From assembly GCA_021805955.1 (NCBI GenBank), contig JAJZDO010000141.1:1-11881 (forward strand): a stretch of DNA of 11,881 bases, in the 5' to 3' direction. Below, piece by piece: positions 1-5,603 of this stretch. A program made the position numbers and the translations under genes. Each line of letters opens with the position of its first letter. Position 1 is the first letter of the stretch. The notes beneath the pieces are model-generated. The model saw only the letters and a list, made by a program, of their open reading frames with translations, ran no database searches and was not told the origin of the DNA. Source of the DNA: Acidobacteriota bacterium (GTDB lineage: Bacteria > Acidobacteriota > Terriglobia > Terriglobales > Acidobacteriaceae).

Positions 1-12
1 CACCGAGTACAA

Positions 13-285
13 CTACGACACGCTGGTGTATTTGTCGCTGGCTCGCTGTCGGGTTGCAGATTGCGCCGCAGCATTGGTTTCTTCCCGGGTGAGTTCGATC
101 GGGACGCCTGCGGTGGTGTCAGAGGTCATTTCTGGGAATAGCGCTTTCTCTGCCATGGGACTCCGGAAACAGGTTGGGGAAGCAGCATCAATTCGGAACA
201 TGTCCATCGTCAGCAGTTTAGGCCCAAAACGTCGGGCAAAAGCTTGATTCAGAAAGGACTTATCCAAAGAGAAGCTACTCCCCAT
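13..285 (-). CDS. Hypothetical protein, 90 aa, low support
   Basis: I do not recognise this protein. Read leftward from an ATG at 285 to a TAG at 13-15 it gives a soluble, mixed-charge product of 90 residues with no signal peptide or membrane segment. The stretch FARRFGPKLLTMDMFRID near residues 16-33 looks like real protein (amphipathic, basic then hydrophobic), and the C-terminal third is rich in Ala, Thr, Glu and Arg. The frame stays open upstream to a TTG at 387, but that extension is Pro/Thr/Arg rich and unconvincing. Neither start has a clear Shine-Dalgarno sequence, which is the main weakness. It faces away from the peptide genes to its right. It could be a genuine small conserved protein, the remnant of a longer gene, or a chance ORF. 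Confidence 0.38.
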   Translation of the reverse strand: MGSSFSLDKSFLNQAFARRFGPKLLTMDMFRIDAASPTCFRSPMAEKALFPEMTSDTTAGVPIELTREETNAAAQSATRQRASDKYTSVS

Positions 286-615
286 TTTACCATGCGCCGG
301 CGGTCTCGCCAGGTCTGTTTTTTCGAGCCTTTCAGGGGTATAGCTCGTGGAAAGGGGGAGATTCGTTGTGAGGGTTGGGACACACAAGGTTGCGGGAGAT
401 CGGCGTATGGATCGTCTGAAGCCTCTACCCTGCGCTTAGCTGGGTTGCTTGGGGATGAACCTGCCGGTTCTGAAAGAGGGAAGCTATCACAACGGAGGTA
501 CCGACGGTGAAGCCGTTTTGGCGCACAAAATATGCAGCAATTTGACAAAAAAGGCACTCCGATGGTTACCTCGGTCACATTCTTAGTAAATATGCTGCTA
601 TATTATTGGGAAATA

Positions 616-643
616 TGGACTTATCCGATTGAATCAGTATACT
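616..643 (+). promoter_or_regulatory. Candidate sigma-70 promoter of the peptide genes
   Basis: TATACT at 638-643 matches the -10 consensus at five of six positions. TGGACT at 616-621, 16 bases upstream, matches TTGACA at four of six. Transcription would start near 650, giving a leader of about 57 bases before the first peptide ATG. The surroundings are AT-rich. Chance matches of this quality occur, so confidence is modest. Confidence 0.4.
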
Positions 644-652
644 CGAACTTGT

Positions 653-669
653 CAAGCGCTCCAAGCGCT
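653..669 (+). repeat. Tandem 8-bp repeat CAAGCGCT x2 in the peptide leader
   Basis: CAAGCGCT occurs at 653-660 and again at 662-669, one base apart. AGCGCT is self-complementary, so the transcript could also fold as a 6-bp stem with a CCA loop (655-669). It lies just after the predicted transcription start and 23 bases before the ribosome binding site. It could be an operator or a small leader hairpin; the sequence cannot tell which. Confidence 0.35.
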
Positions 670-706
670 AAATCTAAAACAGATAGTAACTAAAGGACAC
701 CCTACC

Positions 707-883
707 ATGAAAATTGCAGTCCGCGCCCTCGTTCTCGGAATGCTCATCACTGGCTTCGCTGCCGACAACATGCTGGCCTCCAAGTCTGTCGCAACGACCC
801 CGAATTCCACCATGGTAGCCAGCAACACCGCATCGCCAATGCCAACCTGCGCGCCAGGAAGTACTTGTGGATTCAACAAATAA
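707..883 (+). CDS. Small secreted peptide A with CAPGSTCGFNK tail
   Basis: This gene encodes 58 residues. The start is fixed by AAGGA at 693-697, nine bases upstream; the longer in-frame ORF from 629 lacks this support. Residues 1-20 are a compact export signal: a Lys/Arg N-terminus, the hydrophobic core LVLGMLITGF, then small residues (AAD). A Ser/Thr/Asn-rich spacer follows (about residues 25-43), then the tail PMPTCAPGSTCGFNK (44-58) with cysteines at 48 and 54 (C-x5-C). The neighbouring 58-residue gene has the identical tail. I infer an exported peptide whose tail is the active or recognised part, perhaps closed by a disulfide. Signalling peptide, bacteriocin-like product and structural peptide are all possible. 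No modifying enzyme, protease or ABC exporter gene lies nearby, which argues against a conventional modified-peptide cluster. Confidence 0.75.
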   Translation: MKIAVRALVLGMLITGFAADNMLASKSVATTPNSTMVASNTASPMPTCAPGSTCGFNK

Positions 884-915
884 CAAAAAATCAGGCACTC
901 GAAGGATACGCAATC

Positions 916-1092
916 ATGAAAATCGCCATTCGCACTCTCGTTCTTGGAATGCTAATCACAGGCTTTGCAGCGGATCATATGCTGGCCTTCAAATCTACAA
1001 CGCCAACTCAGAGCTCTACCATGATAGTGAGCAATACAGTGTGCCCGATGCCCACATGCGCGCCCGGCAGCACCTGCGGTTTTAACAAGTAA
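916..1092 (+). CDS. Small secreted peptide B, paralogue of A
   Basis: This second 58-residue gene lies 32 bases after peptide A. GAAGGA at 901-906 is nine bases before the ATG, the same spacing as in A. By eye 45 of 58 residues match A without gaps. The N-terminal signal differs only conservatively (V5I, A7T), the middle spacer carries most of the changes, and the last 15 residues are identical. B has an extra cysteine at position 43, just before the shared tail, so it has three (43, 48, 54) against two in A. The pair is a tandem duplication, and the many silent differences suggest it is not recent. The short spacer suggests one transcript with A, possibly continuing into the membrane protein gene 96 bases downstream. 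Function is unknown; the tail is the likely functional part. Confidence 0.78.
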   Translation: MKIAIRTLVLGMLITGFAADHMLAFKSTTPTQSSTMIVSNTVCPMPTCAPGSTCGFNK

Positions 1093-1188
1093 CTTCAAAC
1101 CAAGGTAATCCTTTTTTTGCACGGACGCAATTTTATAGTTGCGGGTTCGCTCTGTCTGCGGTATTCTTCAGGCTCACTGGAGCAACCT

Positions 1189-2088
1189 ATGTCCGTCTGG
1201 CTACATATCGCACTCCCGACCTTTCTTGAGTTGCTGTTTCTTTCAACAGCACTCTATTGTGTGTATCGAGCCGAGAAGAGCCGGATATATCCGGCGTTTT
1301 GGCAGTTCCTCATCTTTTGTATCGCCAGTCAATCCATTCAGCTTGTAGATGCCACATTAAACGGTTTGCGCCTGATCAGTGGTGTTCACGCCTACTACAT
1401 ATATTTCTACGTATATTGGGTCTCCTTCGGCGTCGGCGCGATTCTTATGCTCCGTGTCCTGCACGAGATGTTCCGCCACGCAGTTCGTTCCATGCCAGGC
1501 GTGCAAAAACTAGGCCAACCGATCTTCCTCTGGGCCATTACCGCTTCCTTGATTCTGGCATTCGCCTCTGGAATGACCCCTCACACTACAGGAATGAACT
1601 TACTATTGGCGGCTGCGCAAGTCCTAGCACGTTCCCAGAGCGTTCTTGCATTGTGTATGGTAGCCTTTCTTGCCTTCGCCTCTAGGACGTTGGGCGTTTC
1701 CTACCGTAGCCGCATCTTTGGAGTGACGTTCGGATTTGGTGTAATCGCGCTTAATAATATGGTCAACTCTGTGATCATCGGTCACAACGCAAGTCTTGCG
1801 AGTTCAGCTGAACTGGTTCACGAAATTGTCTATCTGGCTTCCATCGCCCTCTGGGCAGGTTACTTCTTGCAGCCGGAGCCGGCGCGTCGCCTGGTCACCA
1901 TGCCTGTCACCTCACCGCTGATGCGCTGGAATGATGTTGCCCAGACCTTGGGCAATCCAGCCGGTCAGGTTGCCGTCAGCTACCCACCTTCGTTCATGAC
2001 AGATGTGTTCGACCTAGTGGAAAACGTAATGGGCCCGAATGGTCGCCCGCAAAGGGCAGCCAGTTCGACGGGACCGATCGCAAGCTAA
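1189..2088 (+). CDS. Seven-helix integral membrane protein of unknown function
   Basis: This is a 299-residue protein. ATG at 1189 is chosen because GGAG (1179-1182) sits six bases upstream; the frame stays open to a TTG at 1117, but that extension is not protein-like. Seven hydrophobic helices are visible at about residues 5-26, 37-57, 69-92, 111-128, 146-165, 176-198 and 209-228. Basic loops follow helices 1, 3 and 5 (YRAEKSR, RHAVRS, SRTLGVSYRSR), so the positive-inside rule puts the N-terminus outside and an approximately 70-residue tail, starting PEPARRL, in the cytoplasm. The tail contains LMRWNDVAQTLGNPAG and FMTDVFDLVENVMG, which look like conserved soluble segments. I see no enzyme motif and cannot name the family. 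Receptor-like topology next to two secreted peptides makes a sensor, immunity or processing role conceivable, but that is inference. The gene ends before a strong terminator. Confidence 0.85.
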   Translation: MSVWLHIALPTFLELLFLSTALYCVYRAEKSRIYPAFWQFLIFCIASQSIQLVDATLNGLRLISGVHAYYIYFYVYWVSFGVGAILMLRVLHEMFRHAVRSMPGVQKLGQPIFLWAITASLILAFASGMTPHTTGMNLLLAAAQVLARSQSVLALCMVAFLAFASRTLGVSYRSRIFGVTFGFGVIALNNMVNSVIIGHNASLASSAELVHEIVYLASIALWAGYFLQPEPARRLVTMPVTSPLMRWNDVAQTLGNPAGQVAVSYPPSFMTDVFDLVENVMGPNGRPQRAASSTGPIAS

Positions 2089-2102
2089 ACTTTGTTGTAG
2101 GC

Positions 2103-2142
2103 AAATAAAATGGGCTGACCCTAGGGTCAGCCCATTTTATTT
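2103..2142. terminator. Perfect 40-base palindrome, bidirectional intrinsic terminator
   Basis: Bases 2103-2122 are the exact reverse complement of 2123-2142. The core TGGGCTGACCCT pairs with AGGGTCAGCCCA, flanked by an A-rich left arm and a T-rich right arm, so on either strand the RNA forms a GC-rich stem followed by a U-rich run. It lies 14 bases after the stop of the 7-TM gene and about 80 bases after the end of rpmA on the other strand, so it can stop both converging transcripts. Confidence 0.87.
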
Positions 2143-2222
2143 AGTGCGCTTTTGATTCTGCCAAGCAGAATAATGACGGGCATTGTTCGCTAAGAATGGC
2201 AGCACATTTTTAGCGAACCGCC

Positions 2223-2489
2223 TTATGCTTCGGCTGGAAGCGGGTCGACGGCGACAAAACGTCCTGTACGCCCACGATCCACAAAGCGCACGCGCCCGTC
2301 GATCTTGGCATACAGCGTGTCGTCGCTGCCCAAGCCCACGTTCAATCCGGGCTTCAGGCGAGTGCCGCGCTGCCGCACGATAATCGAGCCGCCGGTGACA
2401 ACTTCACCGCCAAATGCCTTCACTCCCAGTCGCTGCGAATTCGAATCGCGCCCGTTCCGAGAACTGCCTAATCCTTTTTTATGTGCCAT
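2223..2489 (-). CDS. rpmA: 50S ribosomal protein L27
   Basis: L27 is a large-subunit ribosomal protein whose N-terminal arm reaches toward the peptidyl transferase centre. This 88-residue protein has normal family length and starts directly with [16 protein letters not shown], the conserved arm, so no cleavable Firmicutes-type leader is present. The block [22 protein letters not shown] and the [10 protein letters not shown] segment are diagnostic. AAGGA lies a few bases before the ATG at 2489. It is second in an rplU-rpmA pair with a 67-base spacer, the usual order. The usual next gene, the GTPase gene obgE, is absent; transcription instead meets the palindromic terminator at 2103-2142. Confidence 0.98.
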   Translation of the reverse strand: MAHKKGLGSSRNGRDSNSQRLGVKAFGGEVVTGGSIIVRQRGTRLKPGLNVGLGSDDTLYAKIDGRVRFVDRGRTGRFVAVDPLPAEA

Positions 2490-2556
2490 TGCTCAATCCT
2501 TGAATTGAAGTTCAATTTCGTATAAGCCGCTCGATGCGGCGAAATGCCATCTCCAT

Positions 2557-2892
2557 TTAGCTGGCGGCGGTAAAACTCTGCCCGTCAACCTGAATCTCGT
2601 GGATTCGGACTTCGGTGTAGGACTGGCGGTGTCCTTGCATCTTCTTATATTGCTTTTTACGCTTGAAGTGGAAGACCAACACCTTCTTCGCGCGGCCTTC
2701 GTTGACGACAGACGCTAGTACCTTGGCGGAGTTTGGCTTGGCCAAACCAGCGCCGTCCTGGCCATCTGCAGAGGCGGCCAGGACATCGGTGAATTCAATA
2801 TTGCCCTCGGCCTGGGCCAGTTTTTCGACCTTGAGGACATCTCCGGGCGCCACACGGTACTGCTTCCCGCCAGTGCGAATAATTGCGTACAT
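2557..2892 (-). CDS. rplU: 50S ribosomal protein L21
   Basis: L21 is a 23S rRNA-binding protein of the large subunit. The product is 111 residues, with the conserved start MYAIIRTGGKQYRV, the core PGDVLKVEKL, and the strongly basic rRNA-binding patch FHFKRKKQYKKMQGHRQ near residues 74-90. The last is the family signature around the KRRK..HRQ motif. A residue 35-60 insert rich in Ala, Gly and Asp (AASADGQDGAGLAK) is a loop that varies in this family. The start at 2892 is well supported by GGAGGA (2901-2906 on this strand), eight bases upstream. It is transcribed with rpmA. The upstream leader can form two stem-loops, listed separately, which may mediate autoregulation. Confidence 0.98.
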   Translation of the reverse strand: MYAIIRTGGKQYRVAPGDVLKVEKLAQAEGNIEFTDVLAASADGQDGAGLAKPNSAKVLASVVNEGRAKKVLVFHFKRKKQYKKMQGHRQSYTEVRIHEIQVDGQSFTAAS

Positions 2893-2900
2893 AACTTAAG

Positions 2901-2985
2901 TCCTCCGCACCCTCTGGCTTGCGCCGGGTGCAAATAAAATTTCAGGCGGAACATGTGACCCTATGAGCCGCAGTGGACACTGCGG
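2901..2985 (-). promoter_or_regulatory. Structured 5' leader of rplU: two stem-loops next to the ribosome binding site
   Basis: On the leftward transcript, a 7-8 bp stem CCGCAGTG/CACTGCGG (2968-2985) comes first and a 6-bp stem GCACCC/GGGTGC (2907-2931, 13-base loop) second. The second stem ends directly against the GGAGGA ribosome binding site at 2901-2906. Several ribosomal protein operons use leader hairpins for feedback by their own product. Whether this one does is inference: I see no match to a leader family I could name. Confidence 0.38.
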
Positions 2986-3064
2986 AAATCGGGGTTCATC
3001 CATGCGCGTTGCAGAACGCAAGCGCGGAGCGAATCGCCTAACCAATTAAGAATACTGGTTCTGG

Positions 3065-4465
3065 CTAGGACGCGTCAACCGTCCTGCCGGTGTGAAGCCA
3101 CCGCGGCCAGCGCCTTTCCACGGACTGAAACAGATAGACCGCCAAAATTGCAATCATCGGCTCCAGTGGATCGCGGAACCTGGCGTGGACCGTGACGAAA
3201 TAGTAGATCAGCGGGATCAGCAGAAAGGCCCAGGCAAACAACCACGCCGCGGGAATGCGACGTTTCAATGCCAATCCCAGGCCGAACAGGCCGGCAATGC
3301 TGGCGAAGGCAAAATTGGCGACTCGGAAAGGCTCTATGTACCATTTACCCCCGGTTGGATGGGGAACGCTGATCCAGAAAAAATAAAGCCGCTTCAGGGA
3401 ATTGCGCAGGAACAGGCCAGGGTGGCTTGCAATGTATTTCTTCGCAAGCTGGCCGCGCATCTGCGCATAGGCGACTTCGCCCATTTGCTTGTAGAGCCCC
3501 AGCTGGTCCTGGGCTTCGTAGGGGTGGTTGTATTCCATCAAAAAGCCCATGGCTCCGGGGCCATTGCCGAGATACAGTTCCGCTCCGAAGTTGGCGCGCA
3601 TGGGAATAAATTTATGAAACACCAGAGCGTTGCGAACCATCCACGGAGAAACACAGATTATGAATACGATCGCAGACATCGATGCGAACCCAGCTTGCCG
3701 CCGAAGATGTCGAGTTCCATGCAGCACCCAAAGTCCGCATGCCGGCAGGAACAGCAGTAGGGAAGGATTGCTGAGACCCAGAAGTCCCCAAAGAAGGCCG
3801 AAGATCAGCCATCGCCGCAGGGTGCGACCGTCGTCTCTGGAACAAAAATCTACCTCAGTGGTATCGGCTGGAATCTCTCCAATGCGACGCATTCGCAAGG
3901 CGAGCACGAAAATCACGGTCAGCAGCCACGTACTGAGCGTCATCTCCCAGACCCAGCGGACCGCATATTGCATCGCCGCAGGGTAGAGCGCCCAGATCCA
4001 CGCCGACCATACCGCAACGCGGCGATTGAAGCATCGGGCAGCAATTTCATAGGTGGTCATCGCCGTAAGAGCGGAGACGAAGCTGTTGAAGGTGAGAATT
4101 ACCCAGGCCGAACGCAGCGTGTAGATGCCGAAAATCTTGAATACGCCTGCCAGCAGCAGCGGGTATAACGGGGGCACCCACGTGGTGGGGCCGGTGTGGC
4201 CGATGAACGGGTCCGCGTATCCGAAACCGGTCGCCAGTGCCCTGGCGACGCGCCCCATCTCCCAACCAAATTGGAAATGGTCGCCATCGGTGCGGAAGTG
4301 ATAGGTGTGGGCCAGCGTCATGTACAAAACGCGCACCAGGAACGCGGCCCAGAAGACCGCCCATGTGGAACGGAATGGGTTCGATTGAAACGCTGCGGAA
4401 ACGGCGCGCACTTTGCTGGTCGCCGGCTCAAGTTGGAGAGTGCTTTTGGTCGTCACTGGGCGCAA
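3065..4465 (-). CDS. GT-C fold membrane glycosyltransferase (PMT/ArnT-like, GT39-type)
   Basis: Proteins of this fold move a sugar from a polyprenyl-phosphate donor onto lipid or protein at the outer face of the inner membrane. The 466-residue product has about nine to ten hydrophobic helices. The first (about 33-52) is followed by an outer loop with acidic residues in FRTDGDHFQFGWEM (D60, D62), where this superfamily carries its catalytic or metal-binding acid. Next comes TTWVPPLYPLLLAGVFKIFG (95-114), a typical second-helix signature, and near the C-terminus YFVTVHARFRDPLEP, a loop common in these enzymes. Acceptor and donor cannot be read from the sequence. The start is uncertain: position 4465 is a TTG with only a weak GGTAA upstream, and a GTG three codons later is an alternative. 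It is divergent from rpmB and 172 bases upstream of rplU, so probably not part of either ribosomal operon. Confidence 0.85.
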   Translation of the reverse strand: MRPVTTKSTLQLEPATSKVRAVSAAFQSNPFRSTWAVFWAAFLVRVLYMTLAHTYHFRTDGDHFQFGWEMGRVARALATGFGYADPFIGHTGPTTWVPPLYPLLLAGVFKIFGIYTLRSAWVILTFNSFVSALTAMTTYEIAARCFNRRVAVWSAWIWALYPAAMQYAVRWVWEMTLSTWLLTVIFVLALRMRRIGEIPADTTEVDFCSRDDGRTLRRWLIFGLLWGLLGLSNPSLLLFLPACGLWVLHGTRHLRRQAGFASMSAIVFIICVSPWMVRNALVFHKFIPMRANFGAELYLGNGPGAMGFLMEYNHPYEAQDQLGLYKQMGEVAYAQMRGQLAKKYIASHPGLFLRNSLKRLYFFWISVPHPTGGKWYIEPFRVANFAFASIAGLFGLGLALKRRIPAAWLFAWAFLLIPLIYYFVTVHARFRDPLEPMIAILAVYLFQSVERRWPRWLHTGRTVDAS

Positions 4466-4550
4466 TTCTTACCGCGTGCGTTTTCGGAAAGGGAGAGTTG
4501 AATCGTCACAGCCGGCCGAGTCCAGGGTAACGTGTCGTCAGAGGTCATGA

Positions 4551-4579
4551 TTGCTCACAGGGCAGATTTTCTGTACACT
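4551..4579 (+). promoter_or_regulatory. Candidate sigma-70 promoter of rpmB
   Basis: TTGCTC at 4551-4556 and TACACT at 4574-4579 are separated by exactly 17 bases. The first keeps TTG and C of TTGACA in register, and the second keeps the key T, A and final T of TATAAT. Transcription would begin near 4586, giving rpmB a leader of about 125 bases. Confidence 0.42.
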
Positions 4580-4594
4580 TATGGTTTGGGTCGA

Positions 4595-4623
4595 AGGAGT
4601 TTTTCTGCCAACAGAAAACTCCT
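4595..4623 (+). promoter_or_regulatory. Leader stem-loop of the rpmB transcript
   Basis: AGGAGTTTTTCTG (4595-4607) pairs with CAGAAAACTCCT (4612-4623) around a short loop, with one bulged T. It falls just after the predicted transcription start. No T-run follows, so it is not a terminator. It might protect the message or take part in control by L28, but that is inference. Confidence 0.4.
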
Positions 4624-4709
4624 GGTGTGTAGGACTTTTCGATGCGGCGTACGACGGTGTGCAATTCCCAAAGCCACATCCCACATTTGCAGAATATAGG
4701 ATACAGATC

Positions 4710-4898
4710 ATGGCACAAACATGTGAAATTTGCGGGAAGAAGCCGCAGTTCGGCAACAACGTGTCCCACGCGCACAATGTGACGCGCCGTCGCTGGAATG
4801 TCAATCTTCAGACCGTCAAGGCGAAGATAAACACCGCCAGCAAGCGCATCCGCGTCTGCACCGGCTGCATCAAGTCCGGCAAAATCGTCAAGGCATAA
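4710..4898 (+). CDS. rpmB: 50S ribosomal protein L28 (zinc-ribbon form)
   Basis: L28 is a small large-subunit ribosomal protein. The 62-residue product has normal length: MAQTCEICGKKPQFGNNVSH, then the conserved basic HNVTRRRW and the C-terminal CTGCIKSGKIVK. Two CxxC pairs (CEIC near the N-terminus, CTGC near the C-terminus) mark the zinc-binding C+ form; zinc-independent paralogues lack them. The start at 4710 is chosen because AGGA (4698-4701) is eight bases upstream and L28 proteins begin just before the first CxxC. The same frame is open further left, but that extension precedes or overlaps the predicted transcription start. The gene stands apart from its common partner rpmG (L33), and a methyltransferase gene follows after 42 bases. 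Confidence 0.97.
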   Translation: MAQTCEICGKKPQFGNNVSHAHNVTRRRWNVNLQTVKAKINTASKRIRVCTGCIKSGKIVKA

Positions 4899-4940
4899 TT
4901 TTCGCAACAACTTGCTCTGCGCCAGTCAGAACCCTTCCGT

Positions 4941-5582
4941 ATGCAGTTTTTTAAGAAAAAACTGAAGCAGGAACATAAAATCATGCGGCAGGCGGAGCTC
5001 GCCAATGGCGCTCTGCTGCAGGAATACCATCGCCCAACCCCCGAATGTCCCAATCCAGAACGTTGGAGCATGTACGACTCGATGACGGCCGAGGCGGAGG
5101 TGCTAGAGTTTCTTCGGACGCTCATCACTACCATCAAGCCGAATTTGGTGGTCGAGACCGGTTCCTTTCTTGCCGTCAGCACGCTTTGGATTGCGGAAGG
5201 CTTGAAGCGCAACGGTTTTGGCCGTATCGTGAGCTGCGAGTTTGATCCAGTTGTCTATGCCAGGGCGCGGGAAAACGTCGCCAACTCCGGTCTTGCGGAC
5301 TGGATTGATCTTCGCAATGAATCCAGCCTGGAAATGCAAGTGGACGGGTGCATCGATTTTCTGTTCAGCGACAGCGATCCGCCCATACGCGAGCAGGAGG
5401 TCAGGCGATTCCTCCCGCAGATCAAGCCGCACGGCATCCTCCTGATGCACGACGCCAGTTCCCATCTGAAAGTGGTTCGCGACGCTGCGTTGAAGATGGA
5501 GGCGGAGGGTCTGTTGTCTGTCGTTCTGCTACCCACTCCTCGTGGTCTGGTGATCGCGCAGAAGCGGGCCGGGCGCCAATAA
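4941..5582 (+). CDS. Class I SAM-dependent methyltransferase, O-methyltransferase-like
   Basis: The fold binds S-adenosylmethionine and transfers a methyl group; the substrate here is unknown. Of 213 residues, about 1-50 form a charged N-terminal extension. The SAM-binding core starts at LVVETGSFLAVSTLW (69-83), a variant of motif I with ExG and then A where a second glycine is usual. It continues with VSCEFDP (E100, expected to hold the ribose hydroxyls), DFLFSDSDPP (139-148) and HGILLMHDASSH (164-175). This arrangement resembles the Methyltransf_24/CmcI-like O-methyltransferases. The ATG at 4941 has no good ribosome binding site. ATG 4983 (residue 15) has AGGA about ten bases upstream and is a credible alternative start that removes a Lys-rich N-terminus. 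It may be co-transcribed with rpmB (42-base gap). It converges on the small gene at 5604-5777. Confidence 0.82.
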   Translation: MQFFKKKLKQEHKIMRQAELANGALLQEYHRPTPECPNPERWSMYDSMTAEAEVLEFLRTLITTIKPNLVVETGSFLAVSTLWIAEGLKRNGFGRIVSCEFDPVVYARARENVANSGLADWIDLRNESSLEMQVDGCIDFLFSDSDPPIREQEVRRFLPQIKPHGILLMHDASSHLKVVRDAALKMEAEGLLSVVLLPTPRGLVIAQKRAGRQ

Positions 5583-5603
5583 AGTGAAATCCATTGAATC
5601 TTT

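Larger units (their letters stand above)
286..706. other. Intergenic stretch without a convincing gene
   Basis: No ORF here has a credible start, ribosome binding site and protein-like composition. The left part (286-500) is GC-rich and the right part (about 520-650) is distinctly AT-rich, as expected for a promoter region. A TTGACA box lies at 542-547 but has no good -10 partner at 16-18 bases. The right end holds the promoter candidate and direct repeat listed separately. I looked for riboswitch-like conserved cores and saw none I could name. Confidence 0.5.

Noticed and set aside
542..570. TTGACA-based promoter at 542-547
   Set aside because: The -35 word is perfect, but no acceptable -10 hexamer lies 16-18 bases downstream.
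286..630. Possible riboswitch or small RNA in the gene-free stretch
   Set aside because: I looked for known conserved cores and for a strong terminator hairpin and found neither; only short chance stems.
629..706. Longer start for peptide A
   Set aside because: It would place a polar 26-residue segment before a clean export signal; AAGGA is positioned for the ATG at 707, and the paralogue starts at the equivalent place.
707..1092. CRISPR or simple repeat explanation for the two similar segments
   Set aside because: Two copies only, with protein-level conservation and silent third-base changes, which marks them as duplicated coding genes.
1117..1188. TTG start giving the 7-TM protein 24 extra residues
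   Set aside because: The extension is not signal-like, and ATG 1189 has a properly spaced GGAG.
2103..2142. Palindrome as an insertion-sequence end or attachment site
   Set aside because: No transposase or integrase gene, no flanking direct repeat, and the position and U-tract symmetry are fully explained by a bidirectional terminator.
3092..3760. 222-codon rightward open frame opposite the glycosyltransferase gene
   Set aside because: Antisense shadow of a well-supported GT-C gene; composition is Gln/Arg/Pro-rich and there is no ribosome binding site.
4551..4709. In-frame N-terminal extension of L28
   Set aside because: The frame is open, but L28 proteins begin just before the first CxxC, a ribosome binding site precedes 4710, and the extension overlaps the predicted promoter and leader hairpin.
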